DNA from: Cupriavidus pinatubonensis
Lineage (GTDB): Bacteria; Pseudomonadota; Gammaproteobacteria; Burkholderiales; Burkholderiaceae
DNA: 64,000 nt
Reading direction: 5' to 3'
Assembly: GCF_019602855.1 (NCBI RefSeq)
Contig: NZ_CP080767.1
Coordinates: 3,782,001 to 3,846,000, forward strand
Part shown: positions 52,909 to 62,426 of the stretch, one piece after another
Layout of the letters: the number at the start of each line of letters is the position of its first letter
Position numbering within the stretch: the first letter of the stretch is position 1
Notes under the pieces: model-generated
What the model was told of the DNA's origin: nothing
What the model saw: only the letters and a program-made list of their open reading frames with translations
Databases searched by the model: none
Position numbers and translations under genes: made by a program

Positions 52909-54981
52909 TCAGGACTGCGCCGAGGCGGCCGCCGGCAGCGGCTCGAACGGCGTTTCCTTGTCGGTGGGGCGGTTCACGGCGCGTGCCTGCATGGCGGTCT
53001 TGAAGCCGTAGGCCACGATCGACAGCACCACGAACATGAACAGCGCGCACAGGCCGGCGTCCAGGTAGTCATTGAAGACGATGCGCTGCATCTGCTCCAG
53101 GCTCTTGGCCGGGGCTAGCACCTTGCCTTCGGCAATGGCGGCGCTGAACTTGCTGGCGTGGGTCAGGAAACTGACCTTCGGATCGGCGTCGAACAGCTTC
53201 TGCCAGCCGGCGGTCAGCGTGCAGACCAGCAGCCAGACGGTCGGCACCAACGTGACCCAGGCGTACTGGCCGCGCTTCATCTTGACCAGCACGCAGGTGC
53301 CCAGCACCAGCGCCACGGCGGCCAGCATCTGGTTGGAGATACCGAACAGCGGCCACAGCGTGTTGATGCCGCCCAGCGGATCCACCACGCCCTGGTACAG
53401 GAAGTAGCCCCAGGCCGCCACGGTCAGCGCGGTAGCGATCAGGTTGGCCGGCAGCGAGTCGGTACGCTTGAGCGACGGCACGAAGCTGCCCAGCAGGTCC
53501 TGCAGCATGAAGCGGCCGGCGCGGGTGCCTGCGTCGACGGCGGTCAGGATGAACAGCGCCTCGAACAGGATCGCGAAGTGGTACCAGAACGCCATCATGG
53601 CTTGGCCGCCCACCACCTGGTGCAGGATGTGGGCGATGCCCACGGCCAGCGTCGGCGCGCCGCCGGCGCGCGAGATGATGGTGTTCTCGCCGACGTCCTT
53701 GGCGGTCTGGATCAGCACATCAGGCGTGATCACAAAGCCCCAGGTCGACACGGCTTGCGCCACGGCTTCCGGCGAGGTGCCGATCACCGCGCTCGGGCTG
53801 TTCATCGCGAAGTACACGCCCGGCTCGATCACCGAAGCGGCCACCAGCGCCATGATGGCGACGAACGACTCGGCCAGCATCGCGCCGTAGCCGATGAAGC
53901 GCGCGTGCGATTCGTTTTCCAGCAGCTTGGGCGTGGTGCCCGACGAGATCAGCGCATGGAAGCCCGATACCGCGCCACACGCGATGGTGATGAAGAGGAA
54001 CGGGAACAGGTTGCCCGACCACACCGGACCGCCGCCCTGGGCGAACTGCGTGAAGGCTGGCATCTTCAGTTCCGGCGCGACGATCAGGATGCCGATGGCC
54101 AGCGCGATGATGGTGCCGATCTTCAGGAAGGTCGACAGGTAGTCGCGCGGGGCCAGCAGCAGCCACACCGGCAGCACGGCGGCGATGAAGCCGTAGATGA
54201 TCAGCATCCAGGTCAGTGCCTTGCCGTCGTATGTGAACAGCGGCGCCAGCACCGCGCTTTCGTGCACGTACTGCCCGCCGAGGATGGCCAGCATCAGCAG
54301 CACGAAGCCGATCACCGACACCTCACCGATGCGGCCCGGGCGGATATAGCGCGTGTAGATGCCCATGAACAGCGCGATGGGGATGGTCACAGCGACGGTG
54401 AACGTACCCCACGGGGAGCCGGCCAGCGCCTTCACCACGATCAGCGCCAGCACCGCCAGGATGATGATCATGATCATGAAGCAGCCAAACAGCGCGATCA
54501 TGCCCGGCACCGTGCCCATCTCGGACTTGACCAGGTCGCCCAGCGAACGGCCGTCGCGGCGCGTCGAGATGAACAGGATCATGAAATCCTGGACCGCGCC
54601 GGCGAACACCACGCCTGCCAGGATCCAAAGCATGCCCGGCATATAGCCCATCTGCGCGGCCAGCACGGGGCCGACCAGCGGGCCGGCGCCGGCAATCGCC
54701 GCGAAGTGGTGGCCGAACAGCACTGCCTTGTTGGTCGGCACGTAGTCGAGCCCGTCGTTATGGCGCCAGGCCGGCGTCATGCGTTTCGGGTCGAGCTGCA
54801 TCACCTTGTCGGCAATGAAGCGGCTGTAGTAGCGGTAGGCGATCAGGTAGATGCAGAGCGCGGCAACCACGATCCATAGCGCGCTGACGGCTTCGCCGCG
54901 CGCGAGCGCGACCGTGCCGAAGGCAAACGCGCCCAAGATGGCGACGGCCAGCCACACGAGGTGTTCTCCGATGCGATTCAT
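52909..54981 (-). CDS. cstA: CstA/BtsT-family pyruvate or peptide transporter
   Basis: 690-residue inner-membrane protein with roughly 17 helices. Family signatures are AWRHNDGLDYVPTNKAVLFG, HHFAAIAGAGPLVGPVLAA and VSGFHALISSGTTPKLL. Relatives take up pyruvate (BtsT, CstA) under carbon starvation; a peptide role is older and less certain. GAGGAG lies before the start at 54981. It is divergent from a kinase/regulator pair across 388 bp with a clear inverted repeat, and followed by ybdD. Pyruvate uptake would fit with PEP carboxykinase two genes on. Confidence 0.93.
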   Translation of the reverse strand: MNRIGEHLVWLAVAILGAFAFGTVALARGEAVSALWIVVAALCIYLIAYRYYSRFIADKVMQLDPKRMTPAWRHNDGLDYVPTNKAVLFGHHFAAIAGAGPLVGPVLAAQMGYMPGMLWILAGVVFAGAVQDFMILFISTRRDGRSLGDLVKSEMGTVPGMIALFGCFMIMIIILAVLALIVVKALAGSPWGTFTVAVTIPIALFMGIYTRYIRPGRIGEVSVIGFVLLMLAILGGQYVHESAVLAPLFTYDGKALTWMLIIYGFIAAVLPVWLLLAPRDYLSTFLKIGTIIALAIGILIVAPELKMPAFTQFAQGGGPVWSGNLFPFLFITIACGAVSGFHALISSGTTPKLLENESHARFIGYGAMLAESFVAIMALVAASVIEPGVYFAMNSPSAVIGTSPEAVAQAVSTWGFVITPDVLIQTAKDVGENTIISRAGGAPTLAVGIAHILHQVVGGQAMMAFWYHFAILFEALFILTAVDAGTRAGRFMLQDLLGSFVPSLKRTDSLPANLIATALTVAAWGYFLYQGVVDPLGGINTLWPLFGISNQMLAAVALVLGTCVLVKMKRGQYAWVTLVPTVWLLVCTLTAGWQKLFDADPKVSFLTHASKFSAAIAEGKVLAPAKSLEQMQRIVFNDYLDAGLCALFMFVVLSIVAYGFKTAMQARAVNRPTDKETPFEPLPAAASAQS

Positions 54982-55369
54982 AGTGAAGGTCTCCTCAGAC
55001 CGGGTATCGAAAGCCTGCGGCGTCGAATGGCGGAGGCCGGCAAGGGATGGCAGCAAACTGCGTGCCGGCGGGCGCACGGACTGCGGACAATCCTGCGGGG
55101 ATGGGGTCTCCTGGATCGTGCTGCGTGCGCCCGGTCTTGCCTTGTTGGCTCCGGATCTCGTCTGGCAGGCGGGCGGTGCGCCGTTCAGTCTGCACGGCCC
55201 ACCCACTGCGTCGATGCACAGGCCACTGGGGCTGCATGCATCCGGCGTGTAGTATTGACACCCGCCATACCCCGCACAAGCGCGAAACTACGCAGCACTT
55301 CTGCGTAGTACTACGCAAATCGACGGTGACATGCCGCCTGCGCGGCATCGGTGTTTACCCCCGGCCAAG
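54982..55369. other. Divergent intergenic region between cstA and the sensor kinase
   Basis: 388 bp with no gene. It must contain the cstA promoter and probably that of the kinase. The distinctive element is the inverted repeat at 55287-55318. Confidence 0.7.
55287..55318. promoter_or_regulatory. Inverted repeat plus third half-site, probable operator
   Basis: ACTACGCAG (55287-55295), spacer CACTT, CTGCGTAGT (55301-55309) form a perfect 9-bp inverted repeat. A third copy, ACTACGCAA, follows directly (55310-55318). It lies 52 bp before the kinase start and about 300 bp before cstA, a fair place for the NarL-type regulator encoded at 56773. Confidence 0.7.
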
Positions 55370-56776
55370 ATGAAACTCCGCCAGAAGATCCTGTTGCTCG
55401 CCGTCGCGCCGCTCGCGGTGGCCATGCTCGGCATCGCGCTTGCCGTGCGTTTCCAGGCGACGCAACTGGCCCGGCACGAGCGCGCGCTGGTCGAGGCCGC
55501 CTATATCCAGAGCAAGGAAACCGAGCTGCGCCACTACGTAGAACTCGCGCAGAGCGCCATCGCGCCGATGGTGCGTTCGGGCCACACGGATGCCGCCACG
55601 CGCCAGGCTGCCATGGAAGCCCTGGCCCGGCTCGACTACGGGCCGGACGGCTATTTCTTCCTGTACGACATGCAGGGCCGCAACCTCATGCACCCGCGCC
55701 AGCCCGAACTGGTCGGGCAGGACCTGTGGACGCTGCGCGACCCGCAGGGCGCGCTCACCATCCAGAAGCTGATTGCGGCGGCCAAGGCGGGCGGCGGCTC
55801 GGTACGCTACCTGTGGAAAAAACCGTCTTCGCAGCAGCTCGCGCCCAAGCTCGGCTACGTGGTGGCCGTACCCGAATGGGGCTGGATGCTCGGCACTGGC
55901 ATCTATCTGGATGATGTGGAAAACACGCTGCGCCAGCTCGATGCGCGCGCAAAGACGGATATCCGCGAAACCATGGCCTGGATTGGCGTGATTGCGGCCG
56001 TCAGCATCCTGCTGGTGGCGGCGAGCGGCCTGGCGCTCAATATCAGCGAACACCGCGAGGCCGATGCCAAGCTGCGCCAGCTCGCGCAGCGCGTGGTGCA
56101 GTCGCAAGAAGAAGAGCGCGCGCGGCTGTCGCGCGAGCTCCATGACGGCATCAGCCAGTTGCTGGTGTCGGTCAAGCTCGTGCTGGAAGCAGCCGCCAAC
56201 CGGCTGCGCCTGGCCCCGGCCGAAGGCGCGGCCGTGGCGCCGGTGCTTGGCATGGCGCTGAACCGGCTCGATACGGTGTTCAACGAGGTGCGGCGCGTGG
56301 CCCGCAACCTGCGCCCGGCGTTGCTCGATGACCTTGGAATCTTTGCGGCCTTGCAGCATCTCGCTCGCGAGATGCAGGGCGGCAGCCAGCTCGAGATCAC
56401 CGTGGCCCAGCGCGGCGCGCCGCGCGAACTGCCCGACGAACAGGCCACCGCGTTGTACCGGATCGCGCAGGAAGCGCTGACCAATGTCGAGCGCCATGCC
56501 GGCGCGCGGCAAGTGACCGTCGCGCTGGTGTTCGATCCGGATGCCACCAGCCTGACCGTGCGCGACGATGGCCGCGGGTTTGACGTGGCCCGCATGCAGC
56601 TCGATCCCCAGCGCGGCATCGGCCTGCGCAACCTGCGCGAGCGCATCGCGGCGCTGGGCGGGCAGTTCGGCATTGTTTCCGGCATCGGCGGCACCGAGCT
56701 GGTGGCCACGCTGCCGGTCGTGAAGGCGGCCGCCCGACCCACCACTCCCCTTCCCGCAGAATCTTCGCAGTCATGA
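55370..56776 (+). CDS. Cache-domain sensor histidine kinase (HisKA_3 type)
   Basis: 468-residue kinase. Two helices (residues 7-27 and near 202-222) flank a periplasmic single-Cache sensor with DYGPDGYFFLYDMQGRNLMH and EWGWMLGTGIYLDDVE, a type that binds small carboxylates. The phospho-acceptor is H258 in LSRELHDGISQLL. The ATPase domain has IAQEALTNVERHA and DDGRGFD. The start at 55370 (MKLRQKILLL) is taken as the first residue of the helix leader. It ends with ATGA overlapping its regulator. Being divergent from cstA, it may sense pyruvate or a related acid. Confidence 0.92.
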   Translation: MKLRQKILLLAVAPLAVAMLGIALAVRFQATQLARHERALVEAAYIQSKETELRHYVELAQSAIAPMVRSGHTDAATRQAAMEALARLDYGPDGYFFLYDMQGRNLMHPRQPELVGQDLWTLRDPQGALTIQKLIAAAKAGGGSVRYLWKKPSSQQLAPKLGYVVAVPEWGWMLGTGIYLDDVENTLRQLDARAKTDIRETMAWIGVIAAVSILLVAASGLALNISEHREADAKLRQLAQRVVQSQEEERARLSRELHDGISQLLVSVKLVLEAAANRLRLAPAEGAAVAPVLGMALNRLDTVFNEVRRVARNLRPALLDDLGIFAALQHLAREMQGGSQLEITVAQRGAPRELPDEQATALYRIAQEALTNVERHAGARQVTVALVFDPDATSLTVRDDGRGFDVARMQLDPQRGIGLRNLRERIAALGGQFGIVSGIGGTELVATLPVVKAAARPTTPLPAESSQS

Positions 56777-57468
56777 CCCAGATATCGGACCCCGACGAAC
56801 CGGAAGGCCATTCCATCGATGCGCCCGCGCGCGTGCTGCTGATCGACGACCATGCGCTCGTGCGTGACGGCATGCGCATGCACCTGACGCTACAACCCGA
56901 CCTGCATGTGGTCGGCGAAGCCGATGGCGGCGAGGCGGCGCTGGCGTGGCTCGAGCGAGCCGGTGCGCGCGAGCGTCCGGACCTTGTCATCACTGATATC
57001 GGCATGCGCGGCATGGGCGGCATCGCATTGACCGCCGCGCTGCACGAGCAGTACCCGGAAATCGCCGTGCTCGTGGTCAGCATGCACGACAACCTCGAAT
57101 ACGCACGCCAGGCGGTGCGCGCCGGTGCGCGCGGCTATGTGCTCAAGGATGCGCCCGCGGACGAGCTGATGGCCGCGATCGAGGCGGTGCTGGCCGGACG
57201 CGTGTTCTACAGCGCCCGCATCGCGCGCGGCATGGCGGAACAGATGCCGGCGACCGGTCCGCTCGACGCGCTGACACGGCGCGAGCGCGACATCCTCGGC
57301 TGCATCGGCCGCGGCATGGCGAACAAGGAGATTGCGACGCAGCTCGGGGTATCGGTGCGCACGGTGGAAACGCACCGGCTCAATCTCAAGCGCAAGCTTG
57401 GCATCGAAGGCCGCGCGGGGCTGGTGAAGTATGCGGTGGAGCAGGCGGGGGAAACCGAGGGCGGATAG
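56773..57468 (+). CDS. NarL/LuxR-family response regulator
   Basis: 231-residue partner of the preceding kinase, coupled by ATGA at 56773. The receiver domain has DD at residues 25-26, D75 in LVITDIGMRGMGG and VLKDAP. The C-terminal helix-turn-helix is the LuxR type (LTRRERDILGCIGRG, NKEIATQLGVSVRTVETHR, LNLKRKLG). The probable target is the TACGCAG inverted repeat at 55287-55318 and hence cstA. Other targets such as pckG are possible but no copy of the repeat was seen there. Confidence 0.92.
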   Translation: MTQISDPDEPEGHSIDAPARVLLIDDHALVRDGMRMHLTLQPDLHVVGEADGGEAALAWLERAGARERPDLVITDIGMRGMGGIALTAALHEQYPEIAVLVVSMHDNLEYARQAVRAGARGYVLKDAPADELMAAIEAVLAGRVFYSARIARGMAEQMPATGPLDALTRRERDILGCIGRGMANKEIATQLGVSVRTVETHRLNLKRKLGIEGRAGLVKYAVEQAGETEGG

Positions 57469-57475
57469 GAAAACA

Positions 57476-57508
57476 AAAACGCCCGTCTCCGGATGAGACG
57501 GGCGTTTT
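57476..57508. terminator. Bidirectional terminator between regulator and pckG
   Basis: ACGCCCGTCTC (57479-57489), loop CGGAT, GAGACGGGCGT (57495-57505), with A and T tracts on both sides. It serves the plus-strand regulator and the convergent pckG. Confidence 0.85.
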
Positions 57509-57555
57509 GTCTTGCTGTCCTCAAATCAGCAGGACAGCAACGTGGCAGCGAGACT

Positions 57556-59412
57556 TTAGCCCTCCAGCCGCTTGCCCAGCGCCGCGCGCGCTTCGGCCAG
57601 CGCCTGTGGCAGGTTGTGCTTCAGTTGCGTGAACAGTTCGTCGTGCAGCGCCAGTTCCTGCTTCCAGGCATCGGCATCGATCGACGTGACCTGCGTGAAC
57701 TGCGCCACGGAGAATTCCACGCCGCTCCAGTTCAGGTCTTCGTAGCGCGGGCTCGTCCCGAACACGTGCTCGGCGCCCTCGCCTTTGCCTTCCACGCGGT
57801 CGATCATCCACGACAGCACGCGCATGTTCTCGCCAAAGCCCGGCCACACGAAGTTGCCGTCGGCGTCCTTGCGGAACCAGTTCACACAGTAGATTTTCGG
57901 CAGCTTCGCGCCAGCGGCTTCGAGCTTTTGGCCCAGTGCGAGCCAGTGGCCAAAATAGTCGCTCATGTTGTAGCCGCAGAACGGCAGCATGGCGAACGGG
58001 TCGCGGCGCACCACGCCCTGCTGGCCAGCGGCCGCAGCGGTGGTTTCGGAGCCCATGGTCGCAGCCATGTACACGCCTTCGGTCCAATTGCGCGCCTCAG
58101 TCACCAGCGGCACGGTGGTCGAGCGGCGGCCGCCGAAGATGAACGCATCAATGGGTACACCTGCCGGGTTGTCCCAATTCTCGTCGATCGACGGGCACTG
58201 CGATGCCGGGGCGGTGAAGCGGGCGTTCGGGTGCGCGGCCTTGGCGCCGGTGGCCTTGGCGATCTCCGGGGTCCAGTCCTTGCCCTGCCAGTCGGTCAGA
58301 TGCGCCGGCGCTTCCTTGGTCATGCCCTCCCACCACACGTCGCCGTCGTCGGTCAGCGCCACATTGGTGAAGATGACGTTTTCCTTCAGCGTCGCCATGG
58401 CGTTGAAGTTGGTCTTCTCGCTCGTGCCCGGGGCCACGCCGAAGTAGCCGGCTTCCGGGTTGATCGCGTACAGGCGGCCGTCCTTGCCCGGCTTGATCCA
58501 CGCGATGTCGTCGCCGATTGTCGTGACCTTCCAGCCTTCGAATCCCTTGGGCGGGATCAGCATGGCGAAGTTGGTCTTGCCGCAGGCCGACGGGAACGCG
58601 GCCGCAACATGGAATTTCTTGCCCTCGGGCGAAGTCACGCCCAGGATCAGCATGTGCTCGGCCAGCCAGCCTTCGTCGCGGCCCATGGTCGATGCGATAC
58701 GCAGTGCGAAGCACTTCTTGCCGAGCAGCGCGTTGCCGCCGTACCCCGAGCCGAACGACCAGATCTCGCGCGACTCCGGGAAGTGGACGATGTACTTGGT
58801 CGGGTTGCACGGCCACGGCACATCCTTCTCGCCGGCGGCGAGCGGCTTCCCGACGGTGTGCACGCACGGCACGAAGTCGCCGCCGGTGCCCAGCACGTCA
58901 TACACGGCCTTGCCCATGCGCGTCATGATGCGCATGTTGACGGCCACGTACGGGGAATCGGACAGCTCCACGCCAATGTGGGCGATCGGCGAGCCCAGCG
59001 GGCCCATCGAGAACGGCACCACGTACAGCGTGCGGCCGCGCATGCAGCCGTCGAACAGGCCGCTGAGCGTCGTGCGCATTTCGGCCGGAGCGACCCAGTT
59101 GTTGGTCGGGCCGGCGTCTTCCTTCTTCTGCGAGCAGATGAAGGTGCGGTCTTCGACACGTGCGACGTCGGACGGGTCGGACAGGGCGAGGTAAGAGTTC
59201 TTGCGCTTGGCGGGATTCAGGCGCTTGAGCGTGCCGGCGGCGACCATCTGTTCGCAGAGGCGATCATATTCCTCCTGCGAACCGTCGCACCAGTGAATGC
59301 GCTCCGGCTTGGTCAGCGCGGCGATCTCCGCAACCCAGGCCACCAGCTTCTGGTTCTTGACCCAGGCCGGGACGTTCAACGCCGTCGTGCCTTGCATCGA
59401 GGGGTGGTTCAT
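57556..59412 (-). CDS. pckG: Phosphoenolpyruvate carboxykinase (GTP)
   Basis: 618-residue gluconeogenic enzyme making phosphoenolpyruvate from oxaloacetate and GTP. The P-loop-like kinase motif is AFPSACGKTNFAM with the reactive Cys. IGDDIAWI binds metal and NPEAGYFGVAPGTS binds nucleotide; PEP-binding FVPCVHTVG lies earlier. The length fits the GTP family (about 620), not the ATP family (about 540). The start at 59412 is the usual one (MNHPSMQGT). Upstream lie 461 bp without a gene. It faces the regulator gene across a shared terminator. Confidence 0.95.
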   Translation of the reverse strand: MNHPSMQGTTALNVPAWVKNQKLVAWVAEIAALTKPERIHWCDGSQEEYDRLCEQMVAAGTLKRLNPAKRKNSYLALSDPSDVARVEDRTFICSQKKEDAGPTNNWVAPAEMRTTLSGLFDGCMRGRTLYVVPFSMGPLGSPIAHIGVELSDSPYVAVNMRIMTRMGKAVYDVLGTGGDFVPCVHTVGKPLAAGEKDVPWPCNPTKYIVHFPESREIWSFGSGYGGNALLGKKCFALRIASTMGRDEGWLAEHMLILGVTSPEGKKFHVAAAFPSACGKTNFAMLIPPKGFEGWKVTTIGDDIAWIKPGKDGRLYAINPEAGYFGVAPGTSEKTNFNAMATLKENVIFTNVALTDDGDVWWEGMTKEAPAHLTDWQGKDWTPEIAKATGAKAAHPNARFTAPASQCPSIDENWDNPAGVPIDAFIFGGRRSTTVPLVTEARNWTEGVYMAATMGSETTAAAAGQQGVVRRDPFAMLPFCGYNMSDYFGHWLALGQKLEAAGAKLPKIYCVNWFRKDADGNFVWPGFGENMRVLSWMIDRVEGKGEGAEHVFGTSPRYEDLNWSGVEFSVAQFTQVTSIDADAWKQELALHDELFTQLKHNLPQALAEARAALGKRLEG

Positions 59413-59873
59413 ACTGCAACTCCAAAGTGTAAAGGGAAGGAAGAGGGGAAATCTTTTCAAAGCCCGGTCCTTGGCCGGCAAGGCCGGCGTGTCCTGTGGC
59501 TCACACCGGTCGTCACATCCCGTTACAACTCCACTGCGGCCCAGGCAACGCAAAGGGTCGCGGCATTCCCCGCGCCTGCGCTAAAGTTGCGCTTCGCCCG
59601 CGCGGGGCTTGCTGCACGGGGCCATGCGGGCTTTGTCCGGCGACACGAGGTGTCGGGAGCAAGGCTCGACCGACAGTCCCTGGCGGCACCGGAACGGGCA
59701 AGGATACCACTGCTGCACCCCGCTGTTTTTTGCTGCGCAGCATTGCCGGCCCGGGATTTACGCAGCAATTGTGCCGGCACGCGATGCCCGACAATAGCGC
59801 CTGGCGCTCGCGGTTTCCGTTGCCGTACGCACCATTCCCGATCCCCAGGCCAGCCGACAATAAAGAGTTACTG
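59413..59873. other. Gene-free stretch between pckG and the 2-hydroxyacid dehydrogenase gene
   Basis: 461 bp between divergent genes. No gene, tRNA or repeat family found. It should contain both promoters; small GC-rich palindromes are present but none is distinctive. Confidence 0.6.
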
Positions 59874-60899
59874 ATGAAGATTGCTGTACTCGACGATTAC
59901 CAGGACGCCGTGCGCAAGCTGCCCTGCTTCAGCCTGCTGGAAGGGCACGACGTCAAGGTGTTCAACAACACCGTCAAAGGCGTGGGCCAGCTGGCCGCGC
60001 GCCTCTCCGATGTGGAAGCGGTCGTGCTGATCCGCGAGCGCACCCGCATTACGCGCCAACTGCTCGAAAAGCTGCCCAAGCTGAAGATCATCAGCCAGAC
60101 CGGTCGCGTCGGCACCGCGCCGAACACGCATATCGATGTCGAAGCGTGCACGGACCGCGGCGTGGCGGTGCTTGAGGGCGTGGGCTCGCCGGTGGCGCCG
60201 GCCGAGCTGACCTGGGCGCTGATCATGGCGGCCCAGCGCCGCATCCCGCAATACGTGGCGAGCCTGAAGCACGGCGCCTGGCAGCAGTCGGGCCTGAAGT
60301 CGACGACCATGCCGCCGAATTTCGGCCTAGGCCAGGTATTGCGCGGCCAGACGCTCGGTATCTGGGGCTACGGCAAGATCGGCCGGCTGCTGGCCGGATA
60401 TGGCCGCGCCTTCGGGATGAACGTGCTGGTGTGGGGGCGAGAGGCATCGCAGGAAGCCGCGCGCGCGGACGGCCTGGCGGTGGCGGAGTCCAAGGACCAG
60501 TTCTTTGCCGACAGCGATGTGTTGTCTCTGCATCTGCGCCTGAACGACGACACGCGTGGCCTGGTCAAGCTGACCGACCTGACCCGCATGAAGCCAACCG
60601 CGCTGTTCGTCAACACCAGCCGCGCCGAGCTGCTGGAAGAGAACGCACTGGTCGCCGCCCTGAACCGCGGCCGTCCGGGCATGGCTGCCGTGGATGTGTT
60701 CGAGTCCGAGCCGATCCTGCAGGGCCACGCACTGCTGCGTATGGAAAATTGCATCTGCACGCCGCACCTCGGCTACGTCGAGCGCGACAGCTACGAGCTG
60801 TACTTTCGCACGGCGTTCCAGAACATCCTCGACGTACTGGCCGGCCAGCACGACAGCATCGTCAACCCGAAGGCCCTGACGCCGGCGCTGTCGCGCTAA
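59874..60899 (+). CDS. D-2-hydroxyacid dehydrogenase
   Basis: 341-residue NAD-dependent oxidoreductase of the phosphoglycerate-dehydrogenase superfamily. Substrate-domain start MKIAVLDDYQ, NAD loop GIWGYGKIGRLLAGYGRAFG, catalytic Arg in FVNTSRAELLEE, catalytic Glu in DVFESEPI and catalytic His in TPHLGYVERD. No ACT domain, so not a classical SerA. The ATG at 59874 is the natural domain start. It stands alone, and the 2-hydroxyacid is unknown. Confidence 0.9.
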   Translation: MKIAVLDDYQDAVRKLPCFSLLEGHDVKVFNNTVKGVGQLAARLSDVEAVVLIRERTRITRQLLEKLPKLKIISQTGRVGTAPNTHIDVEACTDRGVAVLEGVGSPVAPAELTWALIMAAQRRIPQYVASLKHGAWQQSGLKSTTMPPNFGLGQVLRGQTLGIWGYGKIGRLLAGYGRAFGMNVLVWGREASQEAARADGLAVAESKDQFFADSDVLSLHLRLNDDTRGLVKLTDLTRMKPTALFVNTSRAELLEENALVAALNRGRPGMAAVDVFESEPILQGHALLRMENCICTPHLGYVERDSYELYFRTAFQNILDVLAGQHDSIVNPKALTPALSR

Positions 60900-60914
60900 G
60901 TCTTTGGGTACCCG

Positions 60915-60942
60915 CCCTCTCCCGCCTGCCTGAGGGAGAGGG
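60915..60942. terminator. CCCTCTCCC / GGGAGAGGG hairpin
   Basis: CCCTCTCCC (60915-60923), 10-base loop, GGGAGAGGG (60934-60942), 15 bp after the dehydrogenase stop. This stem is a common intergenic repeat in many proteobacteria, so it may be a dispersed element doing terminator work. T content after it is modest. Confidence 0.55.
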
Positions 60943-61113
60943 ATGTCTCTTTCGGGGCGGCACGGCCACGCGCTGCCGCCACGTTTGTCCCCGCGGACGC
61001 GAATTTAGGGAAACCGCTACACTCGGGACTTCCCTGACCGCCGGCCGTCCATGGTCCGCGGCGCACCCCGACAACAAAAAGGCGCAGCGCGCCGCCCCTC
61101 CAGCAAGGCCGGA

Positions 61114-62286
61114 ATGGACCCCAGGCTAGTGACGCTCTGCGTCGGCAATTTCATCATTGGCACCGGCGCGATGATCGTTACCGGCATGTTGAACGACATT
61201 GCCGCCGATTTCGGCCTGGGCGTGGCCAGCGCCGGCCAGTTGATCTCGGTGTTTGCGCTAGCCACCTGTGTGGGGGCGCCGCTGTTTGCCACGCTGGGCT
61301 CGCGTATCGACCGCCGGCTGTTGCTGGCCGGTTCGCTCCTGATCTATGCGGTAATGCATCTGGCCGCGGCGCTGGCGCCGAGCTTCGCGACGCTGATGGC
61401 GATCCGCTTCCTGACGGCGATCGGTGCGGCCATCTATACGCCGCAGACCGCGGCCACGCTGCCCTTGCTGGTCAACGCGCAGACGCGCGGCCGCGCCATC
61501 AGCTTCGTGTTCCTCGGCTGGAGCATCGCCAGCGTGGTCGGCATGCCGTTGGGGACCTGGATTGCCAGCACACTCGGCTGGCGCTTCAGCATGGCGGTCG
61601 TCGGCGTGCTGGCGTTGGTGGTGTCGGCGGCGGTGTGGCGTGCGTTGCCGCGCGGGCTGTACGTGCCGGCCGTGGGGCGTGAAGCCTGGGGCGCCGTGCT
61701 GCGCCACCGGCCGATCATGCTCGTGGTGGCCGCCACGATGATCCAGTCGGCCGGCATGTTCACGATGTTTACCTACATTGCGCCGCTGATGCGCGATGCC
61801 TACGGCATCACCGGTGCCGCGCTGAGCCTGATGTTCCTGGCCTATGGCGCTTGCGGGGTGCTCGGCAACGCGGTGGCGGCGTCGCGCATGGACCGGATCA
61901 CGCCGAGCCGGATTGTCCAGTTCACGCTGCTGACCTCGACCGCGGCAATGGTGCTGTGGCCGCTCGCGGGCCTGGGCAGCGTCGCGCTGGTGCTGCTGTT
62001 CATGCTGTGGGGCATCGGCGGGTTTGCCACCAACAGCGCACAGCAGGCGCGGCTGGTCATGATCGAGCCCGACCGTGCATCGGTGTCAATCTCGCTCAAC
62101 TCATCGTCGATCTATCTCGGCCAGGCGCTGGGCGCCATGGCTGGTGCGGCCATCTATACGGTGGCGGGCACCGGTTCGCTGCACTGGGGTGCAGCGGCTC
62201 TGACGCTGGTGGCGCTGGCGGTTTCGCAGTGGGCGCGCGCGCTGGGCCGCCAGTGGCCGCGTCGGCAAGCGGCACAACAGGCCTGA
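61114..62286 (+). CDS. Major facilitator superfamily transporter
   Basis: 390-residue inner-membrane transporter with 12 predicted helices in two halves. The DHA1-type loop between helices 2 and 3 is GSRIDRRLLLAG, and helix 5 contains SIASVVGMPLGTWIAS (motif C-like). It resembles the AraJ/YdhP efflux group. The ATG at 61114 (MDPRLVTLCVGNFIIG) starts just before helix 1; the ATG at 61051 adds a 21-residue basic leader without a ribosome site. Substrate unknown. Confidence 0.85.
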   Translation: MDPRLVTLCVGNFIIGTGAMIVTGMLNDIAADFGLGVASAGQLISVFALATCVGAPLFATLGSRIDRRLLLAGSLLIYAVMHLAAALAPSFATLMAIRFLTAIGAAIYTPQTAATLPLLVNAQTRGRAISFVFLGWSIASVVGMPLGTWIASTLGWRFSMAVVGVLALVVSAAVWRALPRGLYVPAVGREAWGAVLRHRPIMLVVAATMIQSAGMFTMFTYIAPLMRDAYGITGAALSLMFLAYGACGVLGNAVAASRMDRITPSRIVQFTLLTSTAAMVLWPLAGLGSVALVLLFMLWGIGGFATNSAQQARLVMIEPDRASVSISLNSSSIYLGQALGAMAGAAIYTVAGTGSLHWGAAALTLVALAVSQWARALGRQWPRRQAAQQA

Positions 62287-62330
62287 ACCGGGCAGGGTCG
62301 TTGCCCACAACCCGCTGAGCGGCGTCTCGC

Positions 62331-62406
62331 TCCACAGCTTTTCCACAGTGTTGTTCAGCGCACTGTCCACCACCTGTTCCCTGCGTTATCCACGGAGTTA
62401 TCCACA
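62331..62406. repeat. Phased TCCAC array with DnaA-box-like sites
   Basis: TCCAC or a one-to-two-base variant starts at 62331, 62342, 62354, 62366, 62378, 62389 and 62401: steps of 11, 12, 12, 12, 11 and 12 bp. The last unit is an exact TTATCCACA (62398-62406), the one before it TTATCCACG (62386-62394). The array fills the gap between the MFS and MOSC genes and ends 20 bp before the MOSC start. Confidence 0.75.
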
Positions 62407-62426
62407 ACTCCTGCAGCGGGGGCATC

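Noticed and set aside
53158..54879. 573-codon open frame antisense to cstA
   Set aside because: Shadow frame; its His/Gln/Arg-rich composition is typical of antisense reading of hydrophobic codons.
57493..59874. 793-codon open frame antisense to pckG
   Set aside because: Shadow of pckG, which has all catalytic motifs.
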